Assembly (NCBI GenBank): GCA_005799065.1
Contig: SYHW01000035.1
Location: 1-48,632, forward strand
Direction: 5' to 3'
Source: Bacteroidota bacterium
Lineage (GTDB): Bacteria; Bacteroidota; Bacteroidia; UBA7662
Length of the DNA: 48,632 nucleotides
This document shows positions 1 through 7,937 of this stretch, piece after piece. Position numbers and translations under genes: made by a program. A model generated the notes under the pieces. That model did no database searches. It had not been told where the DNA came from and worked only from the letters and a program-made list of their open reading frames with translations. Each line of letters opens with the position of its first letter. The first letter of the stretch is position 1.

Positions 1-116
1 ATAGGCTCAGATTCACTCTGACCAAGAGTCAATCGTACTTGAACTTCTGATTCTTGAATCGAATATTCTGTGGCGTAAAGACTAACTCCTTTAAAAAAAT
101 CCTTTTTAATATTCAT
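1..116 (-). CDS. Partial unknown protein, N-terminus only (runs off left edge)
   Basis: An open frame begins with ATG at 116 and stays open for 38 codons to the window edge, starting MNIKKDFFKGVSLYATEYS and continuing hydrophilic with a glutamate-rich stretch. The main support is a perfect TAnnTTTG box (137-144, minus strand) 20 nt upstream of this ATG, the same arrangement seen before other genes here. No family can be recognised from 38 residues, and no signal peptide is visible. It lies in the same direction as the broken GH25 gene just upstream. It could be a chance open frame. Confidence 0.4.
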   Translation of the reverse strand, partial: MNIKKDFFKGVSLYATEYSIQESEVQVRLTLGQSESEP

Positions 117-136
117 ATATGTACACAACTATTGCT

Positions 137-144
137 CAAATATA
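137..144 (-). promoter_or_regulatory. Bacteroidota -7 box (TATATTTG)
   Basis: TATATTTG on the minus strand fits the TAnnTTTG consensus exactly and sits 20 nt before the ATG at 116. No TTG is found at the expected -33 distance. Confidence 0.4.
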
Positions 145-148
145 GCAA

Positions 149-310
149 TTATCCGTTCACATATTCATACCACAATTTGTATAAATTTTTCCCCGTAGAT
201 GAATACCTTACAGGAACACTTACGAACCCAAAAGGTGTTTTTACTTCAAGCGTACCTACAAAATCTACAGGCAAGTCTTTTGTCTGCAAATGTTCTGCCT
301 TCTGTGGCTT
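149..310 (-). pseudogene. Remnant 3' end of an unidentified gene joined to the GH25 fragment
   Basis: In a different frame from the GH25 fragment, 53 codons are open between a stop at 311-313 and a stop at 149-151. The translation (…LPVDFVGTLEVKTPFGFVSV… ending LYKLWYEYVNG) has the composition of a real protein tail but does not look like the missing part of a GH25 domain. I infer that the lysozyme 5' part was joined to the 3' end of another gene, or that a large internal deletion shifted frame. It may also be chance. Confidence 0.3.
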
Positions 311-545
311 TTATGAAACAAAAGCCAATATTGTTGTCGCTCACTTTTTTCCAATTGATGGCACCTTGATGATGCGATACGTCAATTCCCCGTAGTTGTG
401 CATTGACTCGGGTTACGGTCGAACGGGTAGGAGAATTGGATAGGGATAATTCACCAAAAATCGCATGAACTTCAGGCGAAGTCATCGCAATCGATATGAG
501 TGCAGTAAAGGAAAACGCACAAATGATGAAGTAATTCTTGTTCAT
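246..545 (-). pseudogene. Truncated GH25 (1,4-beta-N-acetylmuramidase) lysozyme
   Basis: The 99-residue product has an N-terminal signal peptide (residues 1-28, hydrophobic IICAFSFTALISIA then SPEVHA) followed by the opening of a glycoside hydrolase family 25 domain: RGIDVSHHQGAINWKKVS at about 53-70 and FCFIKATEG at about 76-84. These are the first two beta-strands of the family, including the first catalytic-site aspartate in GIDVS. A full GH25 domain is about 190 residues. Here homology stops after ATEGRTFADKR and the frame ends within 11 codons. The later catalytic DxE region is absent, so the product should be inactive. Complete GH25 enzymes cleave the glycan backbone of peptidoglycan. 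No frame downstream restores the missing part. Confidence 0.7.
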
Positions 546-627
546 GGAATAAGGTGTTGATTTAAGAAGTTTGAAGTTTGATTAAGTGAAGGATGGAGTG
601 AACGCTTCGAATAGAACAATATTGTAC

Positions 628-673
628 GCCATATGAACGGGTTATTTTGAGCCATATGAAGGGGTTATTTTGG
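628..673. repeat. Tandem duplication, 23-bp unit x2
   Basis: Two adjacent 23-bp copies (628-650 and 651-673), each beginning gccatatgaa and containing gggttatttt, differ at only two positions. They lie in the 217-bp gap between the GH25 fragment and ssb; nothing else is recognisable in this gap. Confidence 0.85.
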
Positions 674-762
674 GCTATTCGTAATCTTCCGTAAGTATAC
701 GTCAGTCATACGATTAATTCCCGTCAACCGGTCGATTTTTGCTCTCCTAAACCAAAATTATT

Positions 763-1113
763 ATGTCACACATCCGAAATCAGGTGCGAATTATTGGCAA
801 CCTGGGCGCAGATCCGTTGGAGCGCCAAACAAACAATGGAAAATCGGTCACTAACTTCCCTGTGGCCACCAATGAAACCTATGTCAATGAGGCAGGGGAA
901 AAGGTCAACGAAACCCAATGGCATCAAGTAGTATGCTGGGGTAAATTGGGGACCTTAAGTATGGAACTCCTGAAAAAGGGGATGGAGGTAGTGGTTGAAG
1001 GCAAGATCAGTAACAGGAGTTATGTCGACAAAGAGGGCGTGAAGAGAAATGTGAGCGAGGTGATTGCCTTCGATTTTCTACTGGTTGGACGCAAGCAGGC
1101 AGAAGCAGCCTAA
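763..1113 (+). CDS. ssb: Single-stranded DNA-binding protein, short form
   Basis: A 116-residue SSB made almost entirely of one OB fold: RNQVRIIGNLGADPLERQ at the start, WHQVVCWGKL at about 53-62, and KGMEVVVEGKISNRSYVDK at about 72-90. These match the beta-strands and DNA-contacting aromatics of bacterial SSB. It coats single-stranded DNA during replication and repair. It ends GRKQAEAA and lacks the flexible linker and acidic tip (DDLPF-type) through which housekeeping SSBs recruit partner proteins. A second SSB in this window (40535-40951) has that tip, so this is probably an accessory paralogue. It stands alone, between the broken lysozyme gene and the convergent T9SS-type gene whose stop lies 7 bp away. 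Confidence 0.9.
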   Translation: MSHIRNQVRIIGNLGADPLERQTNNGKSVTNFPVATNETYVNEAGEKVNETQWHQVVCWGKLGTLSMELLKKGMEVVVEGKISNRSYVDKEGVKRNVSEVIAFDFLLVGRKQAEAA

Positions 1114-1120
1114 GATCTGA

Positions 1121-3151
1121 TCAGCGGATAATCACCAATTTTCCGGTCTGTACTTCTCTTGTTTTCATATCCATCACCGAGTATAGATAGAGTCCACTGC
1201 TCAGGGTTTGTTTGCTGTCCGACAGTACATCCCAAGCATGCTCTCCACCTGGTAAAATGCTCTGATCTGGATTGAGACCAAAGACCGAATACCAACCCGC
1301 CGTGCTTCCATTAAACCCAGATTGGGCACGGTGGAATAAGCGGGCCACTACATCACCCCCCACGGTATACACGGATATTTCGGCCTCTTCCGGGAGATTA
1401 TAGAAGTAAATTTTTCTTGATCGGGAAGTATTGCCGTCCCAAGCAGCGGATGCACGATAGGGATTGGGATAAACTCCAACATTTTTTGAGCCGCCCTCAT
1501 GAGCGGGGGTGCCCGAAAAAACCCTGAATGCATTCGCTGTGCGCGACGACTCCAAGGGCTCCAGACCAATATTGGTGTTTCCCCGATCGAAGGCTGTTAG
1601 GATGTAAACGTATTGCCAGCCGTTGAGGACGTCTTTTAGTTTATATGAGTATTGATATCTAGTAGTGTCTCCAGGAAAAAAAATAGGATTGTTTAGGCGG
1701 ATGGCATCAAATCCGTTATTGTATCCTACGTTGTTACCGGGCTTATCCCATTGCGACAATAAGGTCGCTCTTGAAGCAACGTTACTTAACTGATCATCGC
1801 CAGGGGCTGTTCTGTATAGTCTGTAGCCTTCAAAGTCTTGTTCCTGGGTGATAGGGTCGGTTGTATTTTCACTGCCTCCGCTCCAATAAAGGGTAACTTC
1901 GTTGCTTCCACTTTCAATACGAACTTTCGGCGGAGGTGGAGGCTCTGGTAAGGTATATCGATCTAATAGTCCATTTCCATTGGCGTCCTCATTTGGATCA
2001 AGAATCCCGTTCATGTTGCGGTCTTCTCCATTGAACGTTCGCCTCGCCCAATCGAGATGCTTTCTGAGGTCAGTTCGTGCAAACCAGGTATCGAGTGGTT
2101 GATCGTCCTTTTGCGGTGCACAAACGGCCGCGAAAACCAACTCCACGGTTTCTCCGGGTTCAATTTGATGGATAGGTCCAGCGGAGATTAGTTGCACTCG
2201 ATTGCCTGGGGTGTTTAGGTTGGCTGCCGGACTAAAATCACCACGGTTTTTCATGCGGTCGTAGCGCTGAATATCATTGGCGGGAGCAGCTACATTGTAG
2301 ACCCAGTAGTTGGGATTCAATTTAAATCCAGGTGAAAATGGATTAGCAGGATGTAAAAATTGATTCCCTTGTATGACGCCTAGAAACTGCAATGCACCAT
2401 AAGAGTTGGTAAATGGTCTGTCACCGGCAACATCATAGGCATATAGGGCAGACAGTGTGTCGTCATAGCCCAGACTGCCTTTGTTAAAAAAGGCACTTCC
2501 GCGGTCATTCGTCACGTTAACATTCCGTACAACGAGGTCGCTCCAGATCCCCATGTATACGGAGTCCCAGGGCTGTGTACTGTTGTTGGTAATGCGATAA
2601 TGGAAAATGGTGAAGTAATCAGCGAATGGAAAATTCCATGCATAGGTTTCTAATCGAACCCTCGCATTGAGGGGGGTTAGGTGGTTGTTGATCGGTTGAT
2701 TGGAGCCAGGGACGATCGTAAATTCGTCGGTAAACGGCACGATATAGTCTTGGTGTGAAACGGCCGAGGTGCTGAAAAACTCACTTCCTTGTAAACTGGA
2801 TCGGGTCAATACATTCGTTCCTAGCAGGGGCGAAAATTCGAACCCTGACTTTCCTACTGCATAGCCCGAGGCGTCGTCAACAGCCCCGGTAGAAACAGTT
2901 ACTTGACCATTGCTGATGCAACCGATCCAAAGTCCAGCTTCAAAAAGATGCTCTACACCAGAATTGAGTGGGAATTCCATCGAGGGGGGGCCTTGTGGAT
3001 CGTTACGAACATTCGGCCTACCTATCGTGCCGGCATTGGTAATATGAACGCCTATGTTACCTATATTGATGGTTCTCTCTTGGAATTGGGCATTAACGGC
3101 TCTTGTGCTCAGAAGCAAAAATAAGAGTAGGAAACAAATACGGTTCATCAT
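1121..3151 (-). CDS. Large secreted protein with type IX secretion-like C-terminal sorting domain
   Basis: About 676 residues from the ATG at 3151; the next codon (3148) is also ATG. The N-terminus is a signal peptide (RICFLLLFLLLSTRAVNA, cut before QF). The body is beta-rich with no recognised enzyme motif. Around 377-397 a DRNMNG…DANGNG stretch resembles thrombospondin-3/EF-hand calcium loops, followed by a proline run (404-408) and a fibronectin III-like segment (VTLYW…FEGYRLYRT). The last ~115 residues start at YPNPY (561-565) and end with GLYLYSVMD…TGKLVIIR, the layout of Bacteroidota T9SS sorting domains. I infer a cell-surface or secreted protein exported by Sec and then T9SS. A longer in-frame extension to 3232 has no signal-peptide character and overlaps the wbqC end, so it was rejected. 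Confidence 0.8.
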   Translation of the reverse strand: MMNRICFLLLFLLLSTRAVNAQFQERTINIGNIGVHITNAGTIGRPNVRNDPQGPPSMEFPLNSGVEHLFEAGLWIGCISNGQVTVSTGAVDDASGYAVGKSGFEFSPLLGTNVLTRSSLQGSEFFSTSAVSHQDYIVPFTDEFTIVPGSNQPINNHLTPLNARVRLETYAWNFPFADYFTIFHYRITNNSTQPWDSVYMGIWSDLVVRNVNVTNDRGSAFFNKGSLGYDDTLSALYAYDVAGDRPFTNSYGALQFLGVIQGNQFLHPANPFSPGFKLNPNYWVYNVAAPANDIQRYDRMKNRGDFSPAANLNTPGNRVQLISAGPIHQIEPGETVELVFAAVCAPQKDDQPLDTWFARTDLRKHLDWARRTFNGEDRNMNGILDPNEDANGNGLLDRYTLPEPPPPPKVRIESGSNEVTLYWSGGSENTTDPITQEQDFEGYRLYRTAPGDDQLSNVASRATLLSQWDKPGNNVGYNNGFDAIRLNNPIFFPGDTTRYQYSYKLKDVLNGWQYVYILTAFDRGNTNIGLEPLESSRTANAFRVFSGTPAHEGGSKNVGVYPNPYRASAAWDGNTSRSRKIYFYNLPEEAEISVYTVGGDVVARLFHRAQSGFNGSTAGWYSVFGLNPDQSILPGGEHAWDVLSDSKQTLSSGLYLYSVMDMKTREVQTGKLVIIR

Positions 3152-3155
3152 GGCG

Positions 3156-3163
3156 CAAAAATA
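3156..3163 (-). promoter_or_regulatory. -7 box (TATTTTTG), near-leaderless
   Basis: An exact TAnnTTTG match on the minus strand ends 4 nt before the ATG at 3151, so transcription would begin at or next to the start codon. No TTG at -33 was found. Confidence 0.35.
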
Positions 3164-3188
3164 GAAAAACAAGCTACGAAATCGGTAT

Positions 3189-3830
3189 TCAACAGGCAGT
3201 TTTGACCAAATTCTCGAGGTATAACCGAGCACGTGGATGGCCTAAATTCAACAGAAGATCGATGACCGAAAGGTTGTTTAAAAAGCCTGTTTTCGTTGCA
3301 AATACTTGCTGATATGCGGGTATTAACTTATTTTGGGGGGCATCAACACTGTAAAGGCGACTGCCCGAACCGAAAGAGGCTGTGCCATTGGTTTTGATTT
3401 GGGTGTTCGGACACAGCAATCGAGCAAAAAAAGCCAACAGATGCAAATTCCAGTCAAAAAGCAAGCTGATTTCAGGTTCGTACAATTTCATTAATTCATC
3501 TTGATAATGTTCCCAATAGGGGGATCTACCATAGTTTGATGTCAACGACCTTAGATGATGTCGTTTCCACGGAAGCCTGTGGTCGATTCGGGTTTCACCA
3601 AACAACTGATGGTGTGAGCGCCCTCCCAAAATGGGTATACTCAGAAGCGTAGGGCCTTGGCTACCGGCAATCAGCATCCGATTTCTGCCGGTACCTTTTT
3701 GAAACGAGGTATTTCTATCGAACCTAACTTCCGTTAACCGCTGTATATTTGCCATATTGACAATGTTGGGACAATATTCCAGGATCAAATGATCCGCAGC
3801 GCTGTTTTCAGTATTGTTGCCGACATCCAT
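3189..3830 (-). CDS. WbqC family protein
   Basis: 213 residues matching the WbqC-like family found in surface-polysaccharide loci and widespread in Bacteroidota. Seen: an N-terminal LILEYCPNIVNMANIQRL segment, the family signature FDRNTSFQKGTGRNRMLI (about 38-55), LLSIPILGG (about 63-71), then RSLTSNYGRSPYWEHYQDEL (about 94-113) and NLHLLAFFARLL. The order 'raised-and-RNR', 'SIPI', 'NYGRSPYFEHY' is typical. The biochemical function of the family is not well established; a role in glycan or amino-sugar modification is often assumed. The start at 3830 gives the full family length. It lies 12 bp from the divergent GWxTD gene, and the T9SS-type gene follows 37 bp downstream. Confidence 0.85.
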   Translation of the reverse strand: MDVGNNTENSAADHLILEYCPNIVNMANIQRLTEVRFDRNTSFQKGTGRNRMLIAGSQGPTLLSIPILGGRSHHQLFGETRIDHRLPWKRHHLRSLTSNYGRSPYWEHYQDELMKLYEPEISLLFDWNLHLLAFFARLLCPNTQIKTNGTASFGSGSRLYSVDAPQNKLIPAYQQVFATKTGFLNNLSVIDLLLNLGHPRARLYLENLVKTAC

Positions 3831-3841
3831 AAATAAATGCT

Positions 3842-5320
3842 ATGTATGCCACAATAGTAAGAAGTCCTGTTCTTTTTTTCATTCTGTTTCTGTTGGCCAA
3901 TCTGCTTCAATGTTCATACAGCCAAGCCTTGGATTTGCAGGCCAAATCAACGGTGTTTTGCAGACCGGGTGGTGATACTTATGTAGAAGTAAGTCTTTCC
4001 GTGAACAGCCGATCGGTACATTTCCAGAAACAGCCAACCGGCCTGCTGCAGGCAGCGGTACGGGTAGAATGGTTTTTTTATCAGGCCGATAGTGTGGTGA
4101 AGATCGACCGCTATCGCTTGAGCAGTCAACCCATTGATTCGGGGCAGTTTCGCGACTTTTCCTTTCTTGATCTACAGCGGTACACGCTTCCACTTGGGGT
4201 TTACCGGATTCAATTGCGTGTTGTGGATTGGAACGACACGTCTAATTACGCCACTACTGAAATGCAAGTCGATTTGAAGGGTTGGCCTGAAACCCCCATG
4301 TTTTCCGATGTCATTTTAGCTGAAAGAATGGGTAAGTCGACTCAAACTGGATTGCTGGTGAGAAGTGGCCTGGAGGTGGTTCCTCGGGTCACAGATTACT
4401 TAGGTCAGCCCAATGACACTTTGTTTTTCTATGCAGAGTTATATGCTTCCGATCAATCGAAAGACAGCTTGCTGTTGTTGAAAGCAACACTGGAGGGGAT
4501 GCAAGGCCAGCCGGCACCATGTTGCAGTCGCTTCACTCGGATTTCACCCAAGCAAATTCATGTGTTAACCGACGCATTTCCCATGAGGGATGTGCCTTCG
4601 GGCAATTACCGCCTTCATCTGGAATTGAGAGACGCTGAAAACCAACTCCTCTCTGAGAAATTGGTGGATATTCAGCGACTCAATACCCGCATCGCACCCG
4701 ATTATTCCAAGCTGGAGGAACCCCAAACGGCATTGAGTTTTGTTCAGTCGATTCGTTCCGAGGACTTGCCAAACCAAGTGGGCAGTGTTCGGCCTTTGTG
4801 TACGCATACAGAGCAAGCCTATGTCGACCAATTGCTTTCGGCGAATCCGAGCGAACAAACCCGACCCATGCGGACATTTTTGCATCATTTTTGGTTGCAA
4901 CGCGACCCCAATGACCCAGCCGGAGCCTGGGCGCGATTTGCACTCAAAGTGGATGAAGTCAATCAAATGTTTTCAACGAAAATCATGAAGGGATTCGAAA
5001 CAGAACGTGGACGAGTTTATCTTCAATACGGCAAGCCGGATAGCCGGACACAAGTGTCCAACGAACCAAGTGCCTATCCCTACGAGATCTGGTGGTATTA
5101 CCATTATAAAGGACAAAGGAACATTCGGTTTGTGTTCTACAATCCAGACATGATTACCAACGACTATGAGCTGCTTCATTCCGAGGCACTTGGAGAGCCC
5201 AACAATCCGCAGTGGCGACTCATGCTGTTTAGCCGTACAACGGCATTTAGAGATCTGGACGAACAAATGAACCGCGGTCACTACGGCAGCTTTTTAGAAC
5301 AGAATTTCAGGAATCAATAA
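3842..5320 (+). CDS. GWxTD domain-containing exported protein
   Basis: 492 residues with a signal peptide (VLFFILFLLANLLQCSYSQA). Residues ~35-290 are beta-rich tandem domains without a named family. The C-terminal ~150 residues carry the GWxTD domain: HHFWLQRDPNDPAGAW (348-363), the variant signature GFETERGRVYLQYGKPD (384-400; W to F and D to E compared with GWxTD) and YPYEIWWYY (412-420). GWxTD proteins are common in Bacteroidota and other FCB bacteria; their function is unknown. A cysteine at position 24 (LLQCS) could be a lipid attachment site, but this is not a clear lipobox. The stop codon region abuts the next gene (stop ends at 5320, next ATG begins at 5320), so the two are probably co-translated. 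Confidence 0.85.
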   Translation: MYATIVRSPVLFFILFLLANLLQCSYSQALDLQAKSTVFCRPGGDTYVEVSLSVNSRSVHFQKQPTGLLQAAVRVEWFFYQADSVVKIDRYRLSSQPIDSGQFRDFSFLDLQRYTLPLGVYRIQLRVVDWNDTSNYATTEMQVDLKGWPETPMFSDVILAERMGKSTQTGLLVRSGLEVVPRVTDYLGQPNDTLFFYAELYASDQSKDSLLLLKATLEGMQGQPAPCCSRFTRISPKQIHVLTDAFPMRDVPSGNYRLHLELRDAENQLLSEKLVDIQRLNTRIAPDYSKLEEPQTALSFVQSIRSEDLPNQVGSVRPLCTHTEQAYVDQLLSANPSEQTRPMRTFLHHFWLQRDPNDPAGAWARFALKVDEVNQMFSTKIMKGFETERGRVYLQYGKPDSRTQVSNEPSAYPYEIWWYYHYKGQRNIRFVFYNPDMITNDYELLHSEALGEPNNPQWRLMLFSRTTAFRDLDEQMNRGHYGSFLEQNFRNQ

Positions 5321-6243
5321 TGCCTAAGGGGCTAATTTTCAAAATTCAAAAGCTCGGAGTACAATGGTTAGCCGGTTGGCCCCTCTCAAGACTGTACCGT
5401 TTGTCAGATTTGCTTTTTCCGATTCTTTACCATATTCTAAGGTACCGAAGAGGATTGGTTCGGGAAAATTTGATGCGATCCTTTCCTGATCGCAGTCTGA
5501 ATGAGATCAAATCTATAGAAATAGAATATTACCGCTACCTGGGTGATCAGTTTGTGGAGACCATCAAGGCATTTAAGATGGATGATCAAGAATTGCGACA
5601 CAGGATTACCATTGAAAATCCAGAAATATTGGCAGGACTTTTCGAAAAGGGACAATCCATCATGCACATCCTTGGTCATCATGCCAACTGGGAGTGGTAT
5701 TCTAAAATGTTGGCCATGAACATGCAACATGCCCTGTGGTTTGTTTATAAGCCGCTGAGCCAGGATGGGTTCGAGCATTTGTTGGCTGGTATGAGGCAAA
5801 CACATGGAATACAGGTGGTACCCATGAAAGAAGTTTCGCGTAGGTTAAGCAGCAGTCTAGAGAAAGCAGTTTGTTGTTATTTTGGGTCCGATCAATCACC
5901 CACTGCACACAACCGATTTATGTGGATCCCCTTTCTTAATCAACCAACGGCAGTTTTTTTGGGGGCCGAGGAGCTTGCCAAGCGCCACAATATGGCCGTG
6001 GTATTCGGAAGTATGCGCCGAAAACAACGGGGATATTATTCCATAACGATGGAAAAGTTGACCGAATCCCCAGCCGATTACGAAGCAGGAGCCATAACCC
6101 AATGGCATTCGGCAGCGCTCGAGCGTCTTTTGCAAGAGCAACCCCAATACTGGTTGTGGTCACACAACCGATGGAAACTCAATCCAAACCAGCACATGGG
6201 CGTGTCGCCCAATGCTGTTTCAAATCCAAACCCGACCCATTAA
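5320..6243 (+). CDS. Lysophospholipid/lipid A acyltransferase (LpxL/HtrB family)
   Basis: 307 residues. The family signature is clear: MHILGHHANWEW at 115-126 gives the catalytic H(X4)E pair (H120, E125). YFGSDQSPT (187-195) and PFLNQPTAVFLGAEELAKR (204-222) are the conserved blocks that follow in LpxL-type enzymes. An N-terminal hydrophobic stretch (LSDLLFPILYHIL) anchors the enzyme to the inner membrane. These enzymes transfer an acyl chain to lipid A or a related glycolipid. The exact acceptor cannot be told from sequence, and Bacteroidota members are often annotated only as lysophospholipid acyltransferases. It is the middle gene of a tight + strand group with the GWxTD protein and the glycosyltransferase. 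Confidence 0.9.
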   Translation: MPKGLIFKIQKLGVQWLAGWPLSRLYRLSDLLFPILYHILRYRRGLVRENLMRSFPDRSLNEIKSIEIEYYRYLGDQFVETIKAFKMDDQELRHRITIENPEILAGLFEKGQSIMHILGHHANWEWYSKMLAMNMQHALWFVYKPLSQDGFEHLLAGMRQTHGIQVVPMKEVSRRLSSSLEKAVCCYFGSDQSPTAHNRFMWIPFLNQPTAVFLGAEELAKRHNMAVVFGSMRRKQRGYYSITMEKLTESPADYEAGAITQWHSAALERLLQEQPQYWLWSHNRWKLNPNQHMGVSPNAVSNPNPTH

Positions 6244-6246
6244 ATC

Positions 6247-7338
6247 GTGCACTGCAGCATAGTCATACTCAATTGGAACGGAAAACGGCATCTACAGGCT
6301 TGTCTGCCCTCTGTATGTGCCACCGACTACGAGGATTTTAGCATCTGGGTGGTCGACAATGGATCGACAGACGACTCGATTCCGTGGCTCCGTGAACATT
6401 TGTCGGATCATGTCAAAATATTGGAGTTGGCGGAGAATACGGGTTATGCCGGTGGATATGCGCAAGCATTAATGCAGATCGAATCGGATGTCTATGTATT
6501 GCTGAATTCAGATGTGGAAGTCACTCCGAACTGGTTGCGACCAGCTATGTCCGCCTTCGCAACCAACGCCCGTTTAGCCGCGGTTCAACCCCACATTCTC
6601 GATTATTATAACAGGCATAAATTTGAGTATGCAGGTGCAGCCGGTGGCTTTGTCGATTTTCTGGGTTACCCATTCTGTGCCGGGCGCATATTTGAGCAAA
6701 TTGAGGAGGACCAAGGACAATACAATTCCCCGAAGTCGGTTTTTTGGGCGTCCGGAGCATGTCTGTTTGTTCGATCCAAAGCTTATCATGCGGTAGGTGG
6801 TCTAGATCCAATTTTCTTTGCGCATATGGAGGAAATTGACCTGTGTTGGCGGCTTCAAAATGCAGGTTTTCAATTGTGGCAATTGCCGGAATCTGTTGTA
6901 TACCACATGGGGGGCGGAACTTTAGCTTATGGAAATCCCAGAAAAACTTATTTAAATTTTCGAAACAGCTTAATAAACCTGCAAAAGAACTTACCCACTA
7001 GCGAACGTTTCCTAAAAGTCGGACTTCGAATGATGTTGGATTTTCCTGCTGCCGTTAAATTTCTTCTTCATGGTAGTTGGGCTGACGCTTGGGCAGTCTT
7101 TAGAGCCCACATGTCATTCTACCGTTTGCAGTCCGCAATCCGTCGGAGCCGCAGGGCAAGTCTGAGCCAGCCCAAGCCGTCGAGATCATTGAATGGGATG
7201 TTTCGAGGCAGTATTCTATGGGTACACGTGAGTGGACAGAAAAATGGGCTTAGCTCTTTTTTGCGTCGCCAAGAGCTGAAAGGTGAGATAATAGCCCCTT
7301 CAAGGCCAGATGATAAGAATGCAGGCCAAATCCAGTAA
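6247..7338 (+). CDS. Family 2 glycosyltransferase
   Basis: 363 residues starting with GTG at 6247, three bases after the preceding stop; no ATG gives the conserved N-terminus CSIVILNWNG. GT2/GT-A features in order: VVDNGSTDDS (35-44), ENTGYAGGYAQAL (63-75), the metal/nucleotide-binding NSDVEV (87-92), and the acceptor-side FFAHMEEIDLCWRL (190-203), which is typical of rhamnosyltransferase-like members. It would move a sugar from a nucleotide donor to a growing surface glycan on the cytoplasmic face. The linked acyltransferase suggests a lipid-anchored envelope glycan. Its last 89 bp overlap the convergent aroQ gene. Confidence 0.9.
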   Translation: MHCSIVILNWNGKRHLQACLPSVCATDYEDFSIWVVDNGSTDDSIPWLREHLSDHVKILELAENTGYAGGYAQALMQIESDVYVLLNSDVEVTPNWLRPAMSAFATNARLAAVQPHILDYYNRHKFEYAGAAGGFVDFLGYPFCAGRIFEQIEEDQGQYNSPKSVFWASGACLFVRSKAYHAVGGLDPIFFAHMEEIDLCWRLQNAGFQLWQLPESVVYHMGGGTLAYGNPRKTYLNFRNSLINLQKNLPTSERFLKVGLRMMLDFPAAVKFLLHGSWADAWAVFRAHMSFYRLQSAIRRSRRASLSQPKPSRSLNGMFRGSILWVHVSGQKNGLSSFLRRQELKGEIIAPSRPDDKNAGQIQ

Positions 7339-7699
7339 CCAGGCCCACGCAATGGGCCGACAAAAAGGAAACGTGGCGAAAGGGTTCTCTGCGGTGCGGA
7401 TGAGAAATATGAACCTCAACAACCGGACATGCAATAGCGGCGAGTGTATCGCCCAATGCGATAGATGTATGGGTATAGCCGCCAGCATTAATCAAAATTC
7501 CATCGCAAGAAAAACCATCCCGTTGCAATCGGTCAATAAGCTGACCTTCGTCATTGCTTTGAAAATAATCGATTTGATGCGTCGAAAAGTCTGCACGTAG
7601 TTCAGGAAGAAAGGAATCAAAAGACCGTGATCCATACCACTCTGGTTCTCTTTTGCCCAATAGATTCAAATTAGGGCCGTTTATAATGGAAATGTGCAT
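7250..7699 (-). CDS. aroQ: 3-dehydroquinate dehydratase, type II
   Basis: 149 residues, the normal length for dodecameric type II DHQase. Motifs: NGPNLNLLGKREPEWYG (8-24, catalytic tyrosine Y23), FQSNDEGQLIDRL (46-58), INAGGYTHTSIALGDTL (70-86), and VEVHISHPHRREPFRH (93-108, catalytic histidine region). It removes water from 3-dehydroquinate to give 3-dehydroshikimate in the shikimate pathway. The C-terminus (about 30 residues, SYHLALKGLLSHLSALGDAKKS region) is encoded opposite the glycosyltransferase 3' end. Transcribed from the gap it shares with xerD. Confidence 0.95.
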   Translation of the reverse strand: MHISIINGPNLNLLGKREPEWYGSRSFDSFLPELRADFSTHQIDYFQSNDEGQLIDRLQRDGFSCDGILINAGGYTHTSIALGDTLAAIACPVVEVHISHPHRREPFRHVSFLSAHCVGLVTGFGLHSYHLALKGLLSHLSALGDAKKS

Positions 7700-7783
7700 A
7701 TTTTAGATTCAAATAAATTTTATCTCTACGACGCTACAGTAGGACGCGGTTGACTAGGTTCGCGCTAATTTTGAATTTCAGTT

Positions 7784-7846
7784 CCTCAGTGAAAGTAGTG
7801 TAGACCTCAGTGAAAGTAGTGTAGACCATTTTGAAAGAAGTGCAGA
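7784..7846. repeat. Tandem duplication, 21-bp unit, 2 exact copies plus 1 decayed copy
   Basis: Units 7784-7804 and 7805-7825 are identical (cctcagtgaaagtagtg…). 7826-7846 aligns over the same 21 bp with six differences (ccattttgaaagaagtg…). It lies in the aroQ-xerD intergenic gap (7700-7937), which otherwise shows only the promoter box before xerD. Confidence 0.85.
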
Positions 7847-7915
7847 AATGAATTGGAATAAAAGCAAAAGAATCTGAAACAACCGCTTCAAAAAGGCAAA
7901 AATATGGAGTTCCGA

Positions 7916-7923
7916 TATGTTTG
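7916..7923 (+). promoter_or_regulatory. -7 box (TATGTTTG) before xerD
   Basis: An exact TAnnTTTG match that contains an upstream ATG (7917) and ends 14 nt before the ATG at 7938. This favours 7938 as the xerD start. No clear TTG at -33. Confidence 0.4.
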
Positions 7924-7937
7924 GGTCTAAAACCAAA

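Noticed and set aside
54-395. Plus-strand open frame of 113 codons
   Set aside because: It lies opposite the GH25 fragment and its neighbouring remnant, has no recognisable start context or family, and its composition is that of an antisense shadow.
7917-7937. ATG at 7917 as the xerD start
   Set aside because: It is embedded in an exact TAnnTTTG promoter box, and the family N-terminus fits ATG 7938.
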